Shown one piece after another: positions 48,701 through 60,849 of a stretch of 64,000 bases of DNA. The stretch is from the NCBI GenBank assembly GCA_009767595.1, contig VSDK01026260.1, positions 236,054-300,053 of the forward strand, written 5' to 3'. A program made the position numbers and the translations under genes. The notes under the pieces are model-generated. The model was not told the origin of the DNA. It worked only from the letters and a program-made list of their open reading frames with translations, and searched no databases. The stretch is from Symbiodinium kawagutii. Taxonomy: Eukaryota > Sar > Dinophyceae > Suessiales > Symbiodiniaceae. Positions within the stretch are counted from its first letter, which is position 1; every line of letters starts with the position of its first letter.

Positions 48701-51700
48701 GCATCTGCTCTGTGTGCATCATTGGGCATTGACTAGTTTCAAATTCATACGTGTGCACGCGTGCAAATGCAGGCAAAATACAACATCACATCATTACATC
48801 TGTATGGTGATCATAGCATATGATGCATGAGCTGTTTCCCATACCAATGACGAGGGTCCATCAAAACAGCTAATTAGTGGTCTATTAAATCTTGACACGT
48901 CGCAGAATTAAAGCATGCTTAGAATACCGTTGGGATTAAAACGAACAAACATACGTGAACTGTGAAGTGAGCAATTTATTAGTAAAACTTTAGGCTTGAG
49001 ATCAATAATGATGTATGATGATATTTGGTAATTTGATGATAGATGCGTGGCCTCGGGGTCTTTCTGTGCATTCATCAAGCATGATCAAGCATAAGCCACC
49101 ATCAGCATCACACCGCTGAGGCAGGAACATTTTCATGGCATAGAGCTTGTCCTGGCCTGAATCCCTGTGACGCACCAGGAAGACCTTGCCATAACCTGAG
49201 TCCATTGCACCAATGCACACGGAGTTCATGAAGCATTTTCATTTCACTCATGCACTTGGCTTCAACATTGTTGTTGTGGCAAAACTTGAAACGGATGATA
49301 ATGAAACAAAACAAGCAAATGTTGTGTTACATACATACTGGTACATCTCTCTTTCAATGAAATGTGGTATGAGTACAGCACTGACAGTCTTGAAAGTCTG
49401 TTTGCTACCAAGAATATGACGACGTATCATAACACTATTTGGCAAAACCTGCAGGAAATCCTCGAAAGTGAATCCTCAGAATGAAGATAAGATATCCAAT
49501 GCCCGGGGTATTTAAATTTATCTAACGTGCTAGGCATGTAGAATTTCCACTCTAGCCACCAATTTCAGGCGTTCCTTATGCTAGACTCTTGGCGGGCCAA
49601 GCAGTGTGAAGTGGTCGACCGTTGATGGCTATGTCAAAAAAGAAACCACAGCTTGATGGCACATTTTCAAACACATATATACTCCAAATCATTGGCACCG
49701 CATGTCTCAGAAACTACTGTAATCCATGCTTTTAATGAATGGACGCTGGCAACATATCTTTAGAGGCTGGGCGAGTTCAGGTGCAGCACTTCACAAAGAA
49801 ATGCGTATGTTGGCCTTTGAATCACGGTAGGATGCTATAGCCAGCTGGCATGGACTATTCCCCATGCCCATTCTACAAAAAGGATTCTGACATGGAAGCA
49901 ACGCTGGTTCCGAAAGACTGGCGAATCATTGCCTTTTCTTTCAACAACTGTCTTTTGATTTAGGAAGCCATCTTTATAGAGCTTGTGGATCAATCACATT
50001 AGTTCCGTTTTGTTGGAGCACCACGTGGACTCAACATGTTGCAACCCCTGATTGGCCAGTTGAACCAGCTTCGGCTGCCACTTCGCTGAGAGAAATCGCC
50101 GGCGAGCGGCTGCCTTTGCCAAGAACTCTCAAACTCTCAAAGTCATCCTGGGCCGAAATGATGTGGTGCACATTGGTGAAATCTGGTTTCAGTTGATCAC
50201 CATCCCGACAGGGAAACACAAGCAACCCATCAAACAACCAACAAACAACCACTTATCATTTCTTAGCTATGAAACTCATTGGTGGGACAATGGCACCTGA
50301 TGCCTGCTTTATGTTGAAATCGAGTTTCGATTTGGGGCTCTCCAGAAAAGTACGGGTAGTAGCTCTACGTAGAACGATGACATGTCAATTTCAAACAAGC
50401 AACACCAAAAAAAAAACATCAATGCACTACATACTCTGTTGTCATACATTGGCACACCCATTTTACAAGTGCAAACTAACCATCATCATGAACCACCACC
50501 ACTACCTATCTTGATTTGGGAATTGTTTATTGGACGCAACGAGTTTTCGGCAACCCCTTGGCTGTGAAGAACCGGGGTCTAGGGATCCAGCAGTTGCTAC
50601 TTCGATCCACAGTACTTTATGTACTTCCAAGATTTCCTACAGCCATTGTTCACAAATCAGCTGTTGGTTTGCTGCTAGCTTCACACACACCAGTGCAGCT
50701 CCAGCTTCACACCCACAACAACACTTGCAAAACAGCAGGAACAGGTACGGAATAGCTGGGTATAGCTGGGTTTGGGGTGCAAATCTGTCTGCGAAGAGGC
50801 ACGTGGAGCACCGCTGTGTATAGTGGCTCGTTTGGTGACTCATAACCAGGCCGTATTTTCATTCAAACTACTTTTGTTATTAATGAAATCAATCCTACCG
50901 GTGCCATGGTACAGCCGCACCCGAGTACCACAATCATTGCGCCAGGCATCGAGGACTGGGGATGGCTTGGCCATACCCAAATCTCACGAAATGACAGGAA
51001 AGGAGTGGAGCCTGGGTCAATGAAGATCCAAGCAACAAAGATGGAAGCCACGCTATCATCATTTCATTCTTGTTCAATGCTACAAACTTGATTGATGGTA
51101 GCAATTTCCCTTACGGCACAATTTGCGAGACTCATCTCATCATATATGTTGCCCCTTTTCGCACCGTGTGCCTGCTGTTGGAACCACTGCATTTCCACTA
51201 CAGTCTCAGCCAAGGAGCACTGGTATCAACAGTCTCTGCGGAGCAGTTCCGCTCGCGCTGAGCCACAACAGCTCTTCAACAAACATTTGGCATGGATGCA
51301 AATGATTAGCTGACGCTCTCACATTGCAAAAACACATTTGAAATGAAACTGATCTCCAGAATGGCTTATGCCTCTGGTGTGTTCCCGCCGGAAAACGCAC
51401 CCAAGAAATCCAATAAGTGCTCATCAAAATGAGTTAAGTAAATGCATAGAACTACCATGAAAATCCATGAACAACCTACCAAATCTACCAATGAACATCC
51501 AGGACTAAATGCATAGAACCTCCATATCCAAATCCTCCATGAACCACTTGTGCTTCTCACCGTGTCGCCATCCCTTGATCCGCCCGCCGGGCGCCCATTG
51601 GTCGCCTCGTCGCTGAAGCTCTTACTGTGATTTGCCAGTTCCAAGACCAGCTCCACCCTTGGAGCCGGGCAGTTGACAACAGGAGAAAGTCATAAAATTC

Positions 51701-52414
51701 CAACAGTTTCATATGATATTTGAAAAAAATCATATGAAATCATATTTAACAGATTTCATATGATTTCACACCTGTCACTTTTTTTTTTCAAATTCAGATT
51801 GATGATTACTTAAGTGGTGGTAAATGAATGATTCATGGTAATGATCAATTGTTCCTTAATGGTACACATGGGGTGTGAACTTATCATGAATCAATCATGG
51901 TTGGTGAACATTCCATATATAGTCAGGCATCAACGTATTCAAACGATGTAATTGCGTCCGGAATTGGATGTCTTTTCCAAAGTGTTTTCTGATGGTGGAA
52001 ATTGTTCGATCACAGTGACTGGACATGCTGTGCCATGCCAGGCGGCCACGAAATGTCGCAGATCTCTCTGCTGAAGCCCGGGGAAAAATGGAAGGGCCAG
52101 GGCCAAAGTTGGAACAAACTTTCCAGAAGCATCGCTGTAGGAAAACCAAGGTGCCAACTACATGTGTCAACCAATCGTCTGATGCACTAAACAGTTCGGA
52201 AGGGGATACTAATTCATGAAAGCAACCGGAAGAACAAGCAAGAACAACGTCCCTGTCCGTCTCTAATGAACCGTCAGGCACTGTCCACGTGCATTTCATC
52301 TGCCATGTCTTGCTCTCCCACATTCTCCCACCATCCCTGTGACGACAAGTCCATCCGGGGTTCGGGCAATGCAAAGCCTTCCGAAAAGACCAGTTGCAGC
52401 TGGTCATCGTCCAT
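40366..52414 (-). CDS. AGC-family Ser/Thr protein kinase, 18 exons
   Basis: Joining 18 exons gives an uninterrupted 397-residue protein (1194 nt with stop). Exons: 52414-52293, 51657-51561, 50147-50111, 49195-49129, 48523-48498, 48012-47978, 47630-47566, 47350-47264, 46622-46560, 46237-46195, 45165-45132, 45006-44907, 44372-44312, 43383-43296, 43000-42950, 42717-42671, 41743-41670, 40462-40366. It phosphorylates Ser/Thr residues of protein substrates using ATP. Visible motifs: LGKGSYGKV loop (82-90), AMK lysine (K107), HTKTER helix-C glutamate (E126), FRDLKPEN catalytic loop (199-206), DFG (219-221), T-loop TMCGT (235-239), APE (244-246) and PPFKPKV (350-356). The C-terminal hydrophobic motif FEGFTY (389-394) resembles that of S6K/Akt/PKC relatives. 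All catalytic residues are intact, so it is probably active. Regulation by phosphorylation at T235 and T393 is inferred from the family. No lipid-binding or cyclic-nucleotide domain is seen. The exact subfamily is uncertain. The first two exons are less sure than the rest. Confidence 0.93.
40493..40671 (+). repeat. GAT triplet microsatellite with 36-bp duplication
   Basis: Two copies of a 36-bp unit (TGAAGAAGAGAATGGTCG core at 40501 and 40537) lead into about 40 GAT triplets with one AAT interruption. It lies in the last kinase intron, ending about 30 bases before the AG|G acceptor of exon 18. The plus-strand frame through it encodes a run of Asp and the minus strand runs of Ile or His; none of these is considered a gene. 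Confidence 0.95.
42950..47630 (-). CDS. Kinase exons 7-15, hinge and C-lobe
   Basis: Exon 7 gives [19 protein letters not shown], exon 8 the hinge and helix D ([17 protein letters not shown]), exon 9 [16 protein letters not shown], exon 10 [14 protein letters not shown], exon 11 [11 protein letters not shown], exon 12 the activation segment to AVDW, exon 13 [19 protein letters not shown], exon 14 [17 protein letters not shown] onward, and exon 15 [16 protein letters not shown]. Donors in order are GT, GC, GC, GC, GC, GC, GA, GC and GT. The invariant HRD histidine position is Phe (AGC kinases usually have Tyr), and the second Trp of the usual DWW is Tyr (Y260). Confidence 0.95.
47978..50147 (-). 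CDS. Kinase exons 3-6, ATP-binding N-lobe
   Basis: Exon 3 (50147-50111) gives [12 protein letters not shown] and ends inside a serine codon at a GC donor (GCCGCT). Exon 4 (49195-49129) gives [21 protein letters not shown] and ends at GTTCCT. The 26-nt exon 5 (48523-48498) gives LRKEHVLN and also ends at GTTCCT. The 35-nt exon 6 (48012-47978) gives [11 protein letters not shown] and ends at GTGCAC. The split codons restore S86, M108 and R117. The frame upstream of exon 3 stays open to about 50210 and looks protein-like, but no AG|G site includes it. Confidence 0.92.
51561..52414 (-). CDS. Kinase exons 1-2, N-terminal extension
   Basis: Exon 1 (52414-52293) starts at an ATG and reads [20 protein letters not shown] and an acidic GEQDMADE end, closing at a GC donor (GCACGT). 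Exon 2 (51657-51561) starts at AAG|G, reads [14 protein letters not shown] and a G/R/D-rich linker, and closes at GTGAGA in phase 0, matching exon 3. The region carries no recognised domain. An alternative donor exists in exon 1 (GCCTGA at 52279), but only the donor at 52292 keeps phase. A further exon between the two cannot be excluded. Confidence 0.66.
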
Positions 52415-52442
52415 GCTCTGTGCGAAGGTGGAGCTGCGGTCC

Positions 52443-52446
52443 GCTG
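52443..52446 (-). promoter_or_regulatory. Possible spliced-leader acceptor of kinase gene
   Basis: A TTTCATCAG ends at 52444 on the minus strand, 29 bases before the proposed start codon at 52414. In dinoflagellates mRNAs receive a 22-nt leader by trans-splicing at an AG of this kind. The site is inferred from position and a short pyrimidine tract only. Confidence 0.3.
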
Positions 52447-54055
52447 ATGAAATATGTCATAGCATGCCATGCTGAAATCCAAAGCCTACATGGGGGACCC
52501 CCCGGACCCCAAAGCTATGGTTGGTTTGTTATCATGCACGGTTCAACGACAAGGATGGTAACTGGGGGTGCCCTCTTTTGAGAAACGCCCATATCATCAT
52601 ATCCCCAAAGTATCCCGGGTCTGGTCATCAAGCATTTTCATGATCAACCTCTAAACATTGTCAACTCTTGTTGGCAATAGCAGCCGATGGAACACATGAG
52701 TCCATATATGTCCATACAGCTTTCATGAAAGTGGTGCAGTGTATCTCCAACGATCCCAAAACCACTAAAATCACTGGAAACAACCCGGGATCCGCTGGCC
52801 ATGGCATCACGGAGGAGTTCGGGAATTTCATTTTTTTTGATAATGTTTGGCCAACCATTTTCTGTTCCCACAACCTGAAAGAGTTTTCCACTTCATAATA
52901 ATTACTTTACATCCAAGCTGTTTGTTCACAATTTTGGGACATCACAACGGACACTGACAAATTTCCTGTCAAATGAGGCTGTTCCCCATAGCGGTTATGT
53001 CAAGATGAATCGGCTGACATCACCATCCCACCTCCAGCAGTTCTGTCACCAACGCCTCAGCTGAGTTGGAACGACACCCATTGGGCACTTTGTTTGGTGG
53101 ATGGCGGACCAATCAACTTGGTGGTGACTAGGTTTGGTGGTGGGCCCTGCGACCAGTTGTTTTTCGAAATGCCAATTGTTTATCAAATTACGGGTGGGAT
53201 GGAATCGAGATAGCCAACAACAAACATCAACAAACAACGACAGCAACCACAACGATGACGGCAACAACATGGACGATGGATATGCTTGCCGTTTTTTAAT
53301 GCTCCATATAAGTTTAAGATCCACGTGGGCGCAACCACTGTCACAGGTACTCCGATGTCACCTTCTGAAGCCTTCAGGAACCAAAACGGGAAATGATGAG
53401 CCATGAACAAATGACAGCAAGCAAGGAACCACCATGGCAGGTATGTGCTCCCCATATACTCGTTGGATCTTTTGAGATCTTTTTCGTATTGAACGAGATT
53501 CTGATGTTGCATAGTATGGCATGTTGGTCATGACCAAAATGCAAGAAGCAAGCACACAACCGCGGATCATTTTTAGACTATCCCAACCGAAATCATTTCA
53601 AAACAAAAATTGGATACTGCACACATCTGTACAGATGGTGGATCTTGGCCATGCTATGTTAGCTACATACCCTCATTGCTGTTGGTTGACCTTGGTATGA
53701 AAATGAGCAGACACAAATCTAAGCATGCACATCTATGCGAAGCTTTTGCAGCAAGGGACCCTCCCTCGAGATGTTCTCAAACTTAATGCTGCCCAGGAAC
53801 GCTATTGCGACTCACAGCAGCATGAACCTGCTCTTGTTGCTGCTCTTTTTGCACGGTAGGAATCAAAAGGCAGTTGTGATCCCAGGGACTCATGTTGATA
53901 CCGACATGCATAAACTTCCTTTCATCGCCAACATGCATTGCTCACGCGTGCTGACTCCGATGATGGAGAGAACTGACATGGACATACATGGACTCACTGG
54001 CAGCTTTAAGTCGATGGACCAGAAACTGCTGCTGTGCAAATCGTGATTGGTCCTT

Positions 54056-55351
54056 TCATCCACCCTCCAAAAATATGCTACTAAATGCTAGTTGGTCCAG
54101 CAAGAGCGTTCCGAAGCACATGGCTTCGCAAAAAAGATGGACATTTGAAACGATCGGCCAGCTGCTTGATTGATAGATCATCTTGGCGTTGGTTTCACTC
54201 CTTGTTGATTCATTACATTTACCAGCCAATACGCGCAAATGATCTAAAATGTGTTAAGCTCAGCCGGCATGCAAACATAAAATAACACATACCCAATAAG
54301 CACATATCGAGCGCTGCATCTTTCCGCCACCCAGTTCTTTGCGCCTCAGAAGGATCAGCCTCCAGGTAAAAACGGGACGAAAAATGGGGAATGCTTGATC
54401 ACTTTGATGGCTGTCAAATGGCCAATCTACTGGTGAGCGAATTTGGTGCCAACTATGTATGGTTCCGAACAACAAAGGTATTGAGGCATATTGGTATTTT
54501 TGGTGCTGTCGGTCAATACCAAGCATACCACAGAAAAGCATATGTGAACATCCCAACAGGGTGTTCTTAAGGTACAAGGTATTGACAAACGGCCATATCT
54601 ATTCATGATGGGCAATTACTCATGTGGACATCGATTAGTAGCTACAATCAAAAGCAATTGTTAGTACCACGCGCTGAAAACATGGCTAATGTTTGCACCA
54701 CTCTACACATATCATATGGCTATCAGTGAAAAACATATGGTTCATCATATGATGTTGATTGATAACGGATGGTTACTATGGTGTTTTCTAAAGTGGCCGC
54801 GTGTGGTTCGGCCCAACATCCAAGCTGGCGGCTCGCCTGTGGCAACATCAGCGCGTGCAGGTTGCCGTCCAGTGGCACCGCCGTCTGGTTCTTCTTGGTC
54901 ACCTGCCAGGGCAGCTGGGAGAGATCTGATTCCTGGGTATGGCAGGCTGGGTCCTGGATTTGGGTGAACAGTTTGACCGGCAAGCTGGGCCGATGTCAGA
55001 CTTCATCATATCTTGCGATTGAGTGGGGCACTCTTTCCCACAGCAGAAGAATCTGCGATGGTTGTTCTACACCTCAAGTTCCTGAACAAACTCGCATCGA
55101 ACTTCCATGAACCTTTCTACGAACAAAACAGAGGAGTACCACCCATATATATATATATATATATAGAGAGTATATATATATAATACCTTTGTATCGGAAC
55201 ACTTTGCCCTCGCTTTTATAAATTCTTCATTGTGCTGCCAAGTTTTTGGGACAAAGACCTGAAGCTTGAGGTGTCTTCCAGCCCGAGCAAATCCATTGAC
55301 AGTGTCAAGATTGGCGGTGTCGGAGAAAAATTCATTGACAAACAATCGATC
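54056..55351 (-). CDS. Multi-exon gene, function unknown
   Basis: Exons proposed by AG|G starts and phase. 55351-55203 gives DRLFVNEFFSDTANLDTVNG, then FARAGRHLKLQVFVPKTW and NEEFIKARA, and ends at GTGTTC. The 40-nt exon 55112-55073 gives FMEVRCEFVQELE and ends at GTGTAG. An exon starting 54953 gives DPACHTQESDLSQLPWQVTK and continues to about 54780. 54359-54304 gives ADPSEAQRTGWRKDAALD. An exon starting 54200 gives SETNAKMIYQSSSWPIVSN and is open to a stop at 54056. The first two fit each other perfectly; the later ones are weaker. No family recognised. It sits upstream of the kinase on the same strand and could be a separate gene or an unrecognised 5' part. Confidence 0.5.
55143..55186. repeat. 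TA repeat inside a 90-bp intron
   Basis: Two TA runs separated by GAGAG fill half of the short intron between the exons at 55351-55203 and 55112-55073. Confidence 0.9.
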
Positions 55352-57031
55352 CTAATTATGAATCTATTTGTCCTCCACCTTTTTTGGGTGATGATAGGGA
55401 CGCAATCGGACACATAGCAATGCTCCTGCACCACGTCCAACGTTGGACCAGCAACTCCAGGGAGCGAAAACCAAGCTGCAAGTGCTGGAAATCATCTGGG
55501 AACGCCAAAGGTAAGGGAACTGTAGACATGTGATAATCTATTTATATACTGTATATATATAAATGCAATGTGCACATGTGTACATGCAAACATCTATTGA
55601 GTGATACACAGCCTTTCACCAAAACAAAGTCATGCCAAACTACACCATCTACATGGGCGTATGCCAATGGCATTCGAATGCAGCAAAACCCACACTCTGC
55701 TCTTTGAATCTATTGATCCAGTCAGTGAGTCAGCTTGGCTATATCGAGTTCCCAAAGCAATCTGAGTTGTCTCAACCCTGGTCAATTAAAAAAATCTATG
55801 AGGGTGGTGTCGTGCTCACCAGCATGCAAACAATCAGAGATTTTGAGGCTTGACATTAATATACCTTGATTGCATACCAGCCGCTATCCAGGTCCACTTG
55901 CTTGTCCGTCCCTGTGAAGAACTGGTCACCCACAACGCCCGGCAAGGGTTTTCTATCGTCTCATTCTGCGAAACTTCCTGAGGACATTCCGTCAGGATCA
56001 TGTTCAAGCCTATGCGTTAACAGTTGAGAAGGAACATCGTTAAGTGGCTCAGCACTTTATGACAGGTCAAGTTGAGTCAACGAGCTGGGACTCAAAAAAA
56101 TGATGGAAAGGTGTCACCTAGCGGCAACCGCTCTCGTTCATGACCTGTCCCCCAAAGCACTGACACCTCCATTCCTTCCACGAGTGCTGTGAATTTATGC
56201 GGAAACTCCCTATGCGCTCGTATTGGTCGCAGGGGCCGCGCACGCACTCAGACTGACCTTTTCAAGTCAGCTCCGTTTAGCTTAGCCTGTACCAACTGAT
56301 CAGTACACTGCTGGGTGAGGAAAGCACTCAACATGGTAGCAACACAAGGCTACACGTTTGCTTAGTGAGCCAAGGGTGCACAGTTTCACAAGAGAGCTAC
56401 AAGGCCTGGGTCCATGTTGCGTCACTTGTTCATGGAACAATCAGCTGAGCCCAGCAGCTGCTCAGGCTTTACAAAGCTCAAGATAATTCTGCCACAATGC
56501 CTGCTTTTCAAAGGCCTGTAGTAAGGCCTGTCAAGCCTCAAAACTGGAAGGCGTGTGATGTGACTAAGCCTGCCACCAAAGGACCTTGGGAACAAAGCCT
56601 CTTCCCCAAAGCTGTTGCGTGCTTAGGTCGCACCTTCCAAGAACAAAACTGTCACCTTCCTTTTTCTTTCACGATTTCCATTCTCATTTGAGGGAAAAGG
56701 CCTTTACCCCTCTGGCCCGCTATGGCAACCGGCTCCAGCACCAAAACTGTGGCTTTTCAAATGCTTTCAAGATGACGAGGTCATCTCGGCTTTGGCAGCT
56801 ACGGTGCAGGACTGATCAGCGGCAAGGGCCACAAGTTGGAAGGTGGAATGCTTGAATTTTGTGGGCATTAAATGGCATCGTGGACCATAAAATGCCATCA
56901 GTACGGATGAAGAAAAGTAATCCTAGGTCAATCGCATCAAAATCCATAATTCACGAAACTGGCGCTGAATACATTATTGGCTCGCTGTTATGGAATCAGT
57001 GCAATCCCGATCGACTTTGCTGAAGGTTCAC
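55352..57031. other. No gene supported
   Basis: Minus-strand frames are short here. The plus strand at 56400-56850 carries repeated AAGGCCTG/CAAAG-type words and two overlapping open frames without recognisable domains. Confidence 0.3.
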
Positions 57032-57159
57032 CTTCTGCTATGGATAAAAAGCTGCCAAATCCCTTGTGGCAACCTCCGTGGGTAATGTTACTTTCCTCCT
57101 GTATTTTCTTCGGCTGAATTTTGTCTCTGTTGTACCCCTGTGGCCTCAAAGTTTGGAAC
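57032..57159 (-). CDS. Exon of unrecognised gene
   Basis: Starts at CAG|G in phase 2, reads FQTLRPQGYNRDKIQPKK, IQEESNITHGG and GFGSFLSIAE, and ends at a GT donor (GTGAAC) in phase 1. Hydrophilic and protein-like over 42 codons. It may be an upstream exon of the gene at 55.35-54.06 kb. No family recognised. Confidence 0.4.
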
Positions 57160-59639
57160 CTGTAAGTAAGGAGCAAATGACCCTTCATTCATCATGAGTT
57201 AATTTTATCACTCAAGGACCCTTGCTAGAAACAATCTCTGGCAGGCTCTAGGTATGACCTCCTCAATGCAAACAAACAGAACCAAGGGTCATTGTGCTTG
57301 CTGATGTGTCAAAAAGTATCAAGAAGTCACAATGAGTCAAAGGCTTTCCAAGCTCATGGGGTTGTAGAATGCTGCCAGGGTAAGAATACTTTATGGATCA
57401 GCAAACTTGGGCTCTGGTGTCGCCACCCTCCGTTCTTGTGGCACCGGCGCCGCCCTTTGAAAGCCCCTCAGGCTTTCACTGGTGGCGGGGGTATGCTGAT
57501 GGCATCTACTGTGAAGTGAATCAGACCTCAGGGGCTGCAGGTCAGGTTACAAGGAACAAAACTGAGCAGAAGCAACGACGACAGCAACAACAGCAACAAT
57601 CCAAGTGTAAAGTGGTACAAATTGCATCAAATGCAAAGTATTGATGCCACAAAATGCTATACCTCCATACCTTCACTCTTGCATGAAAATGTCTGAACAG
57701 AAACGTCTGAAGGATACTGACTCAATATGCAGCTTGATAAATACTGCCAGGATAGGATAGCGGTAAAACATATAAATACAAGTCATTCAAAATCAGTAAT
57801 GAATGGCAATATGATGTAAATGCCGAGCGTTGGTTGGCTCCATCTTGATCTCATTTGATCTCGCTGTGCTTCCTCCCCCTTCTTTTCTTGGTCTGACGTG
57901 CACGCAAATCTGGACCTTCCCTGACTCTCAGGGCGTAAATACACCCGACTATGACGGTACTATGAAGTCTCACGACGTGGCCAACCTCCATTAAAATTAT
58001 TGAAAACTGGTTCGAAACGCTGAGTCAAAGGTCATTCAATTTCCTCATCTCAGGGCTGATCTACGTAACCAAATGCCTTGCTGTGGTGGTAGCCTTGGAA
58101 AGCGGAGCTCCACTCAGAGCCCCCAACTCCACAGGGGCCACCGTGTCGCCAGCATCAAATCCTCGCCCAAGGAGCTGCAGGAACTTCTGATGGATGGCTG
58201 TGAATTGTTGATCTGAGATGATGGATGTGGAATGTTGTGATGTTGTGGGGAAATCATCTTAAACACCATTTTATGCCATTTTATCTGCACAAGTCTGTAT
58301 ATGTGCGCGTTGATGTATGCTTGTGCGTCACTGGCATCAACTTTCAAACCATTCGCCCACAAAGAACACCCCACCCCGAAGAGGAATCATTACTTGTGAC
58401 TTGAACCCTTTTTTTAAAAACCATTCACGCTTGCAAGTTCCTAGATTCTTAACGTAGGATGATCAGCACTCCTGTGCAGCCCGATGGGTGGCCACCTATT
58501 TCCGTGTGATGTGTCAAAAGGTTGCCATATAACCAACCGTTACTCAAACGTTCACCACTAACCAACCATTCAACACTTGTATAGTTATGACCAACCATTA
58601 AACGTCAACCATTCATAACCATTCATGACCATTCATAACCATTCATCAACCATTAAGCCATTAGTTACAACCAGTAACCAAGCATCAACCGACCATGAAC
58701 CAATCATTACGCCCAGATTTCTGCTGGGTGCCAGCGGGAATGATAGCTTCACCGCAAGCAGACGAGGCTCCAGATCTTGTGGGGTTTTCACGGCGGTCTT
58801 CATCGCCTGCAACGCGAGTGACGAAAGTCTCAGGTTTCCAAGCCCTGCCATGGCAATGCACGGGATCTTTGGCGACTTTCTACCGTGTTTAGACGTGACA
58901 TCACTTGATCACCGCATGCGTGGTACTATGGCTGGACCCAAAGAACGACTTGGTTGAACCATATCAGGCACCAAACCATCCCTGAAAATCATGGGGAGAT
59001 GGGGCTTCGTAGGGAAATCATGGGAAACGGTCACCTTGGGCCATCGGTACATGAACACCTTCACCAAGCATCGCCTCCTGCAAGCCGTTGATCAAGTTCA
59101 AACGCTCCCTGACGAGGTGGGAACCGCTTTCATCATTTCAAAACATTGTGAATTGTGAATTGTGAATGAATCTCCCCCTGGCTCAACCCCCTGGAATGAT
59201 AATTCATCATAGTTCAGCAACCATGTTTGAACATGAAAAATGCAAACTATTCCCATCTTTGAACATCTGAGACTTTGCATTTCGAATTTTGAATGATCAA
59301 AATCATGGAAATGATCTAGACAAATGTTCCACACGTGTTAAAACCCATCAATTACTTATGGACTGCTGATGGGCACCCTCCAAATCCCAGTAAAACAAAA
59401 CCATTGAGATCTGCAGGATCCATCAAGAGCATTCACAGTGACAGGGATCGACTGACGCTGTGGGAGTCTCCACTGGATCGGCACAAGGGACAAAACGGCC
59501 AAGTGTGGTCCAGCCGCTGGCGACAGAAATCGCCGGTGAGCACCATCATGGTTAAACACATTGAGAACCTACCATATAACCACTGTTATTCCCACCATCC
59601 TATAAAAACCCTGTAATTTTCTATAGTAGCAATGTAGTA
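57160..59639. other. Non-coding, partly low complexity
   Basis: No supported gene. The stretch 58520-58690 is a degenerate ACCATTCA/AACCATT array of the type seen more densely from 59.6 kb. Confidence 0.4.
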
Positions 59640-60680
59640 GCTGAGCATCCTACATCAAATTTCAACCAGAATTTCACCGGTACTCATTATCAATGAAGTG
59701 AAATCATCTTCAACGGCCAATTGATGGTTATATAAACCATCTTAAACCTAGACAACAACCTATACCGTCACCATCCCATGCAACCAACCATTTTTGGTCA
59801 TCAACTCCTATGTGGATTGAATTGCTGAATGAAGAGGTCAAACCTAGATTCCTGCATCAACCATCAATAAGCGGGATTTGTCCCAACCATCCTAGAGGCA
59901 TTTTTCATCATTGTTGGTTGCCTCTCAGCCATCCTATCACCTTAGCTATTAATGTCAGTTCCCCTAAAAACGCGAGAACTCATTCTAATACCACCGTCCC
60001 GCAACCATCCTGTAGCTCACACGCCCATCCTGAAACCATCCTATTACATGTTGATCATCGCTACCTCTCAACCATCCTGCAACCCTTGTCAACCTATCCG
60101 ATCATTGCGTTGGTTGTAACCGCAAAACATCATAACCCATCATAGCCCATAATCATGATTACCTATCAACCATTATTACCCATCAACCACGATTACAACT
60201 CAACCATTGTTGCCTATCAAGCTTTGTTTCTACCCATTATACCCGTTGTTACCGATCTACCCAAAACCATTGTTTTGACCACTGTTAATCATTATAGCCA
60301 TGCAGCTGGCTCATATTTGACCTATCCCATCATTATACCTATATAAACCATTGTTACCTACCATTGCTACCTATCAACCATTGCTATCATATCCAATCAT
60401 AACCTTTGCGACGATTTAACGATAACCATTACCATCATAACCATGTTAACCTATCATGCCTATTGCCATATCCATGACCTATCAATCCTGGTATAACCAT
60501 TGCTACCATTGCTATAATCATTGTTGCCTACCTATGGATAATCATTGTTGTCGGGTCATCATATCCATGATAACCACTGCTATAACCCATCATAGCCTAT
60601 AATCTCATGATTACCTATCAATCATTGCTACCCATCAACATCCGTCAACCCATCATAGCTTAATCAACTCAACATAACTC
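59640..60680 (+). repeat. Degenerate CAACCAT array
   Basis: About 1 kb dominated by AACCAT, ACCATCCT, CCATTGCTACC and TATCAACCAT words on the plus strand, with no fixed period. The complementary word ATGGTTGG dominates 60850-61010. Confidence 0.8.
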
Positions 60681-60689
60681 AACCATTGC

Positions 60690-60845
60690 TACCTCCCAAC
60701 CCCGGTCATCCCATGGCCGCCATTGGAGCGCTCCGCTGCTGCCACGGTGCTGCACGTCGCTCTGCACCGCCGCTTGGGTGGCCAAGGCAGTCAAGGCGCC
60801 CAGGGCGCCGCCGTCGCCTGGGAGCTGTGGAGGACAAGGAGTGCT
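60690..60845. other. GC-rich island, possible exon
   Basis: About 150 bp of high GC content between inverted CAACCAT and ATGGTTG arrays. Several frames are open on both strands, including a plus-strand frame ERSAAATVLHVALHRRLGGQ. The composition resembles an exon, but strand and frame are undecided. Confidence 0.35.
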
Positions 60846-60849
60846 CCAT

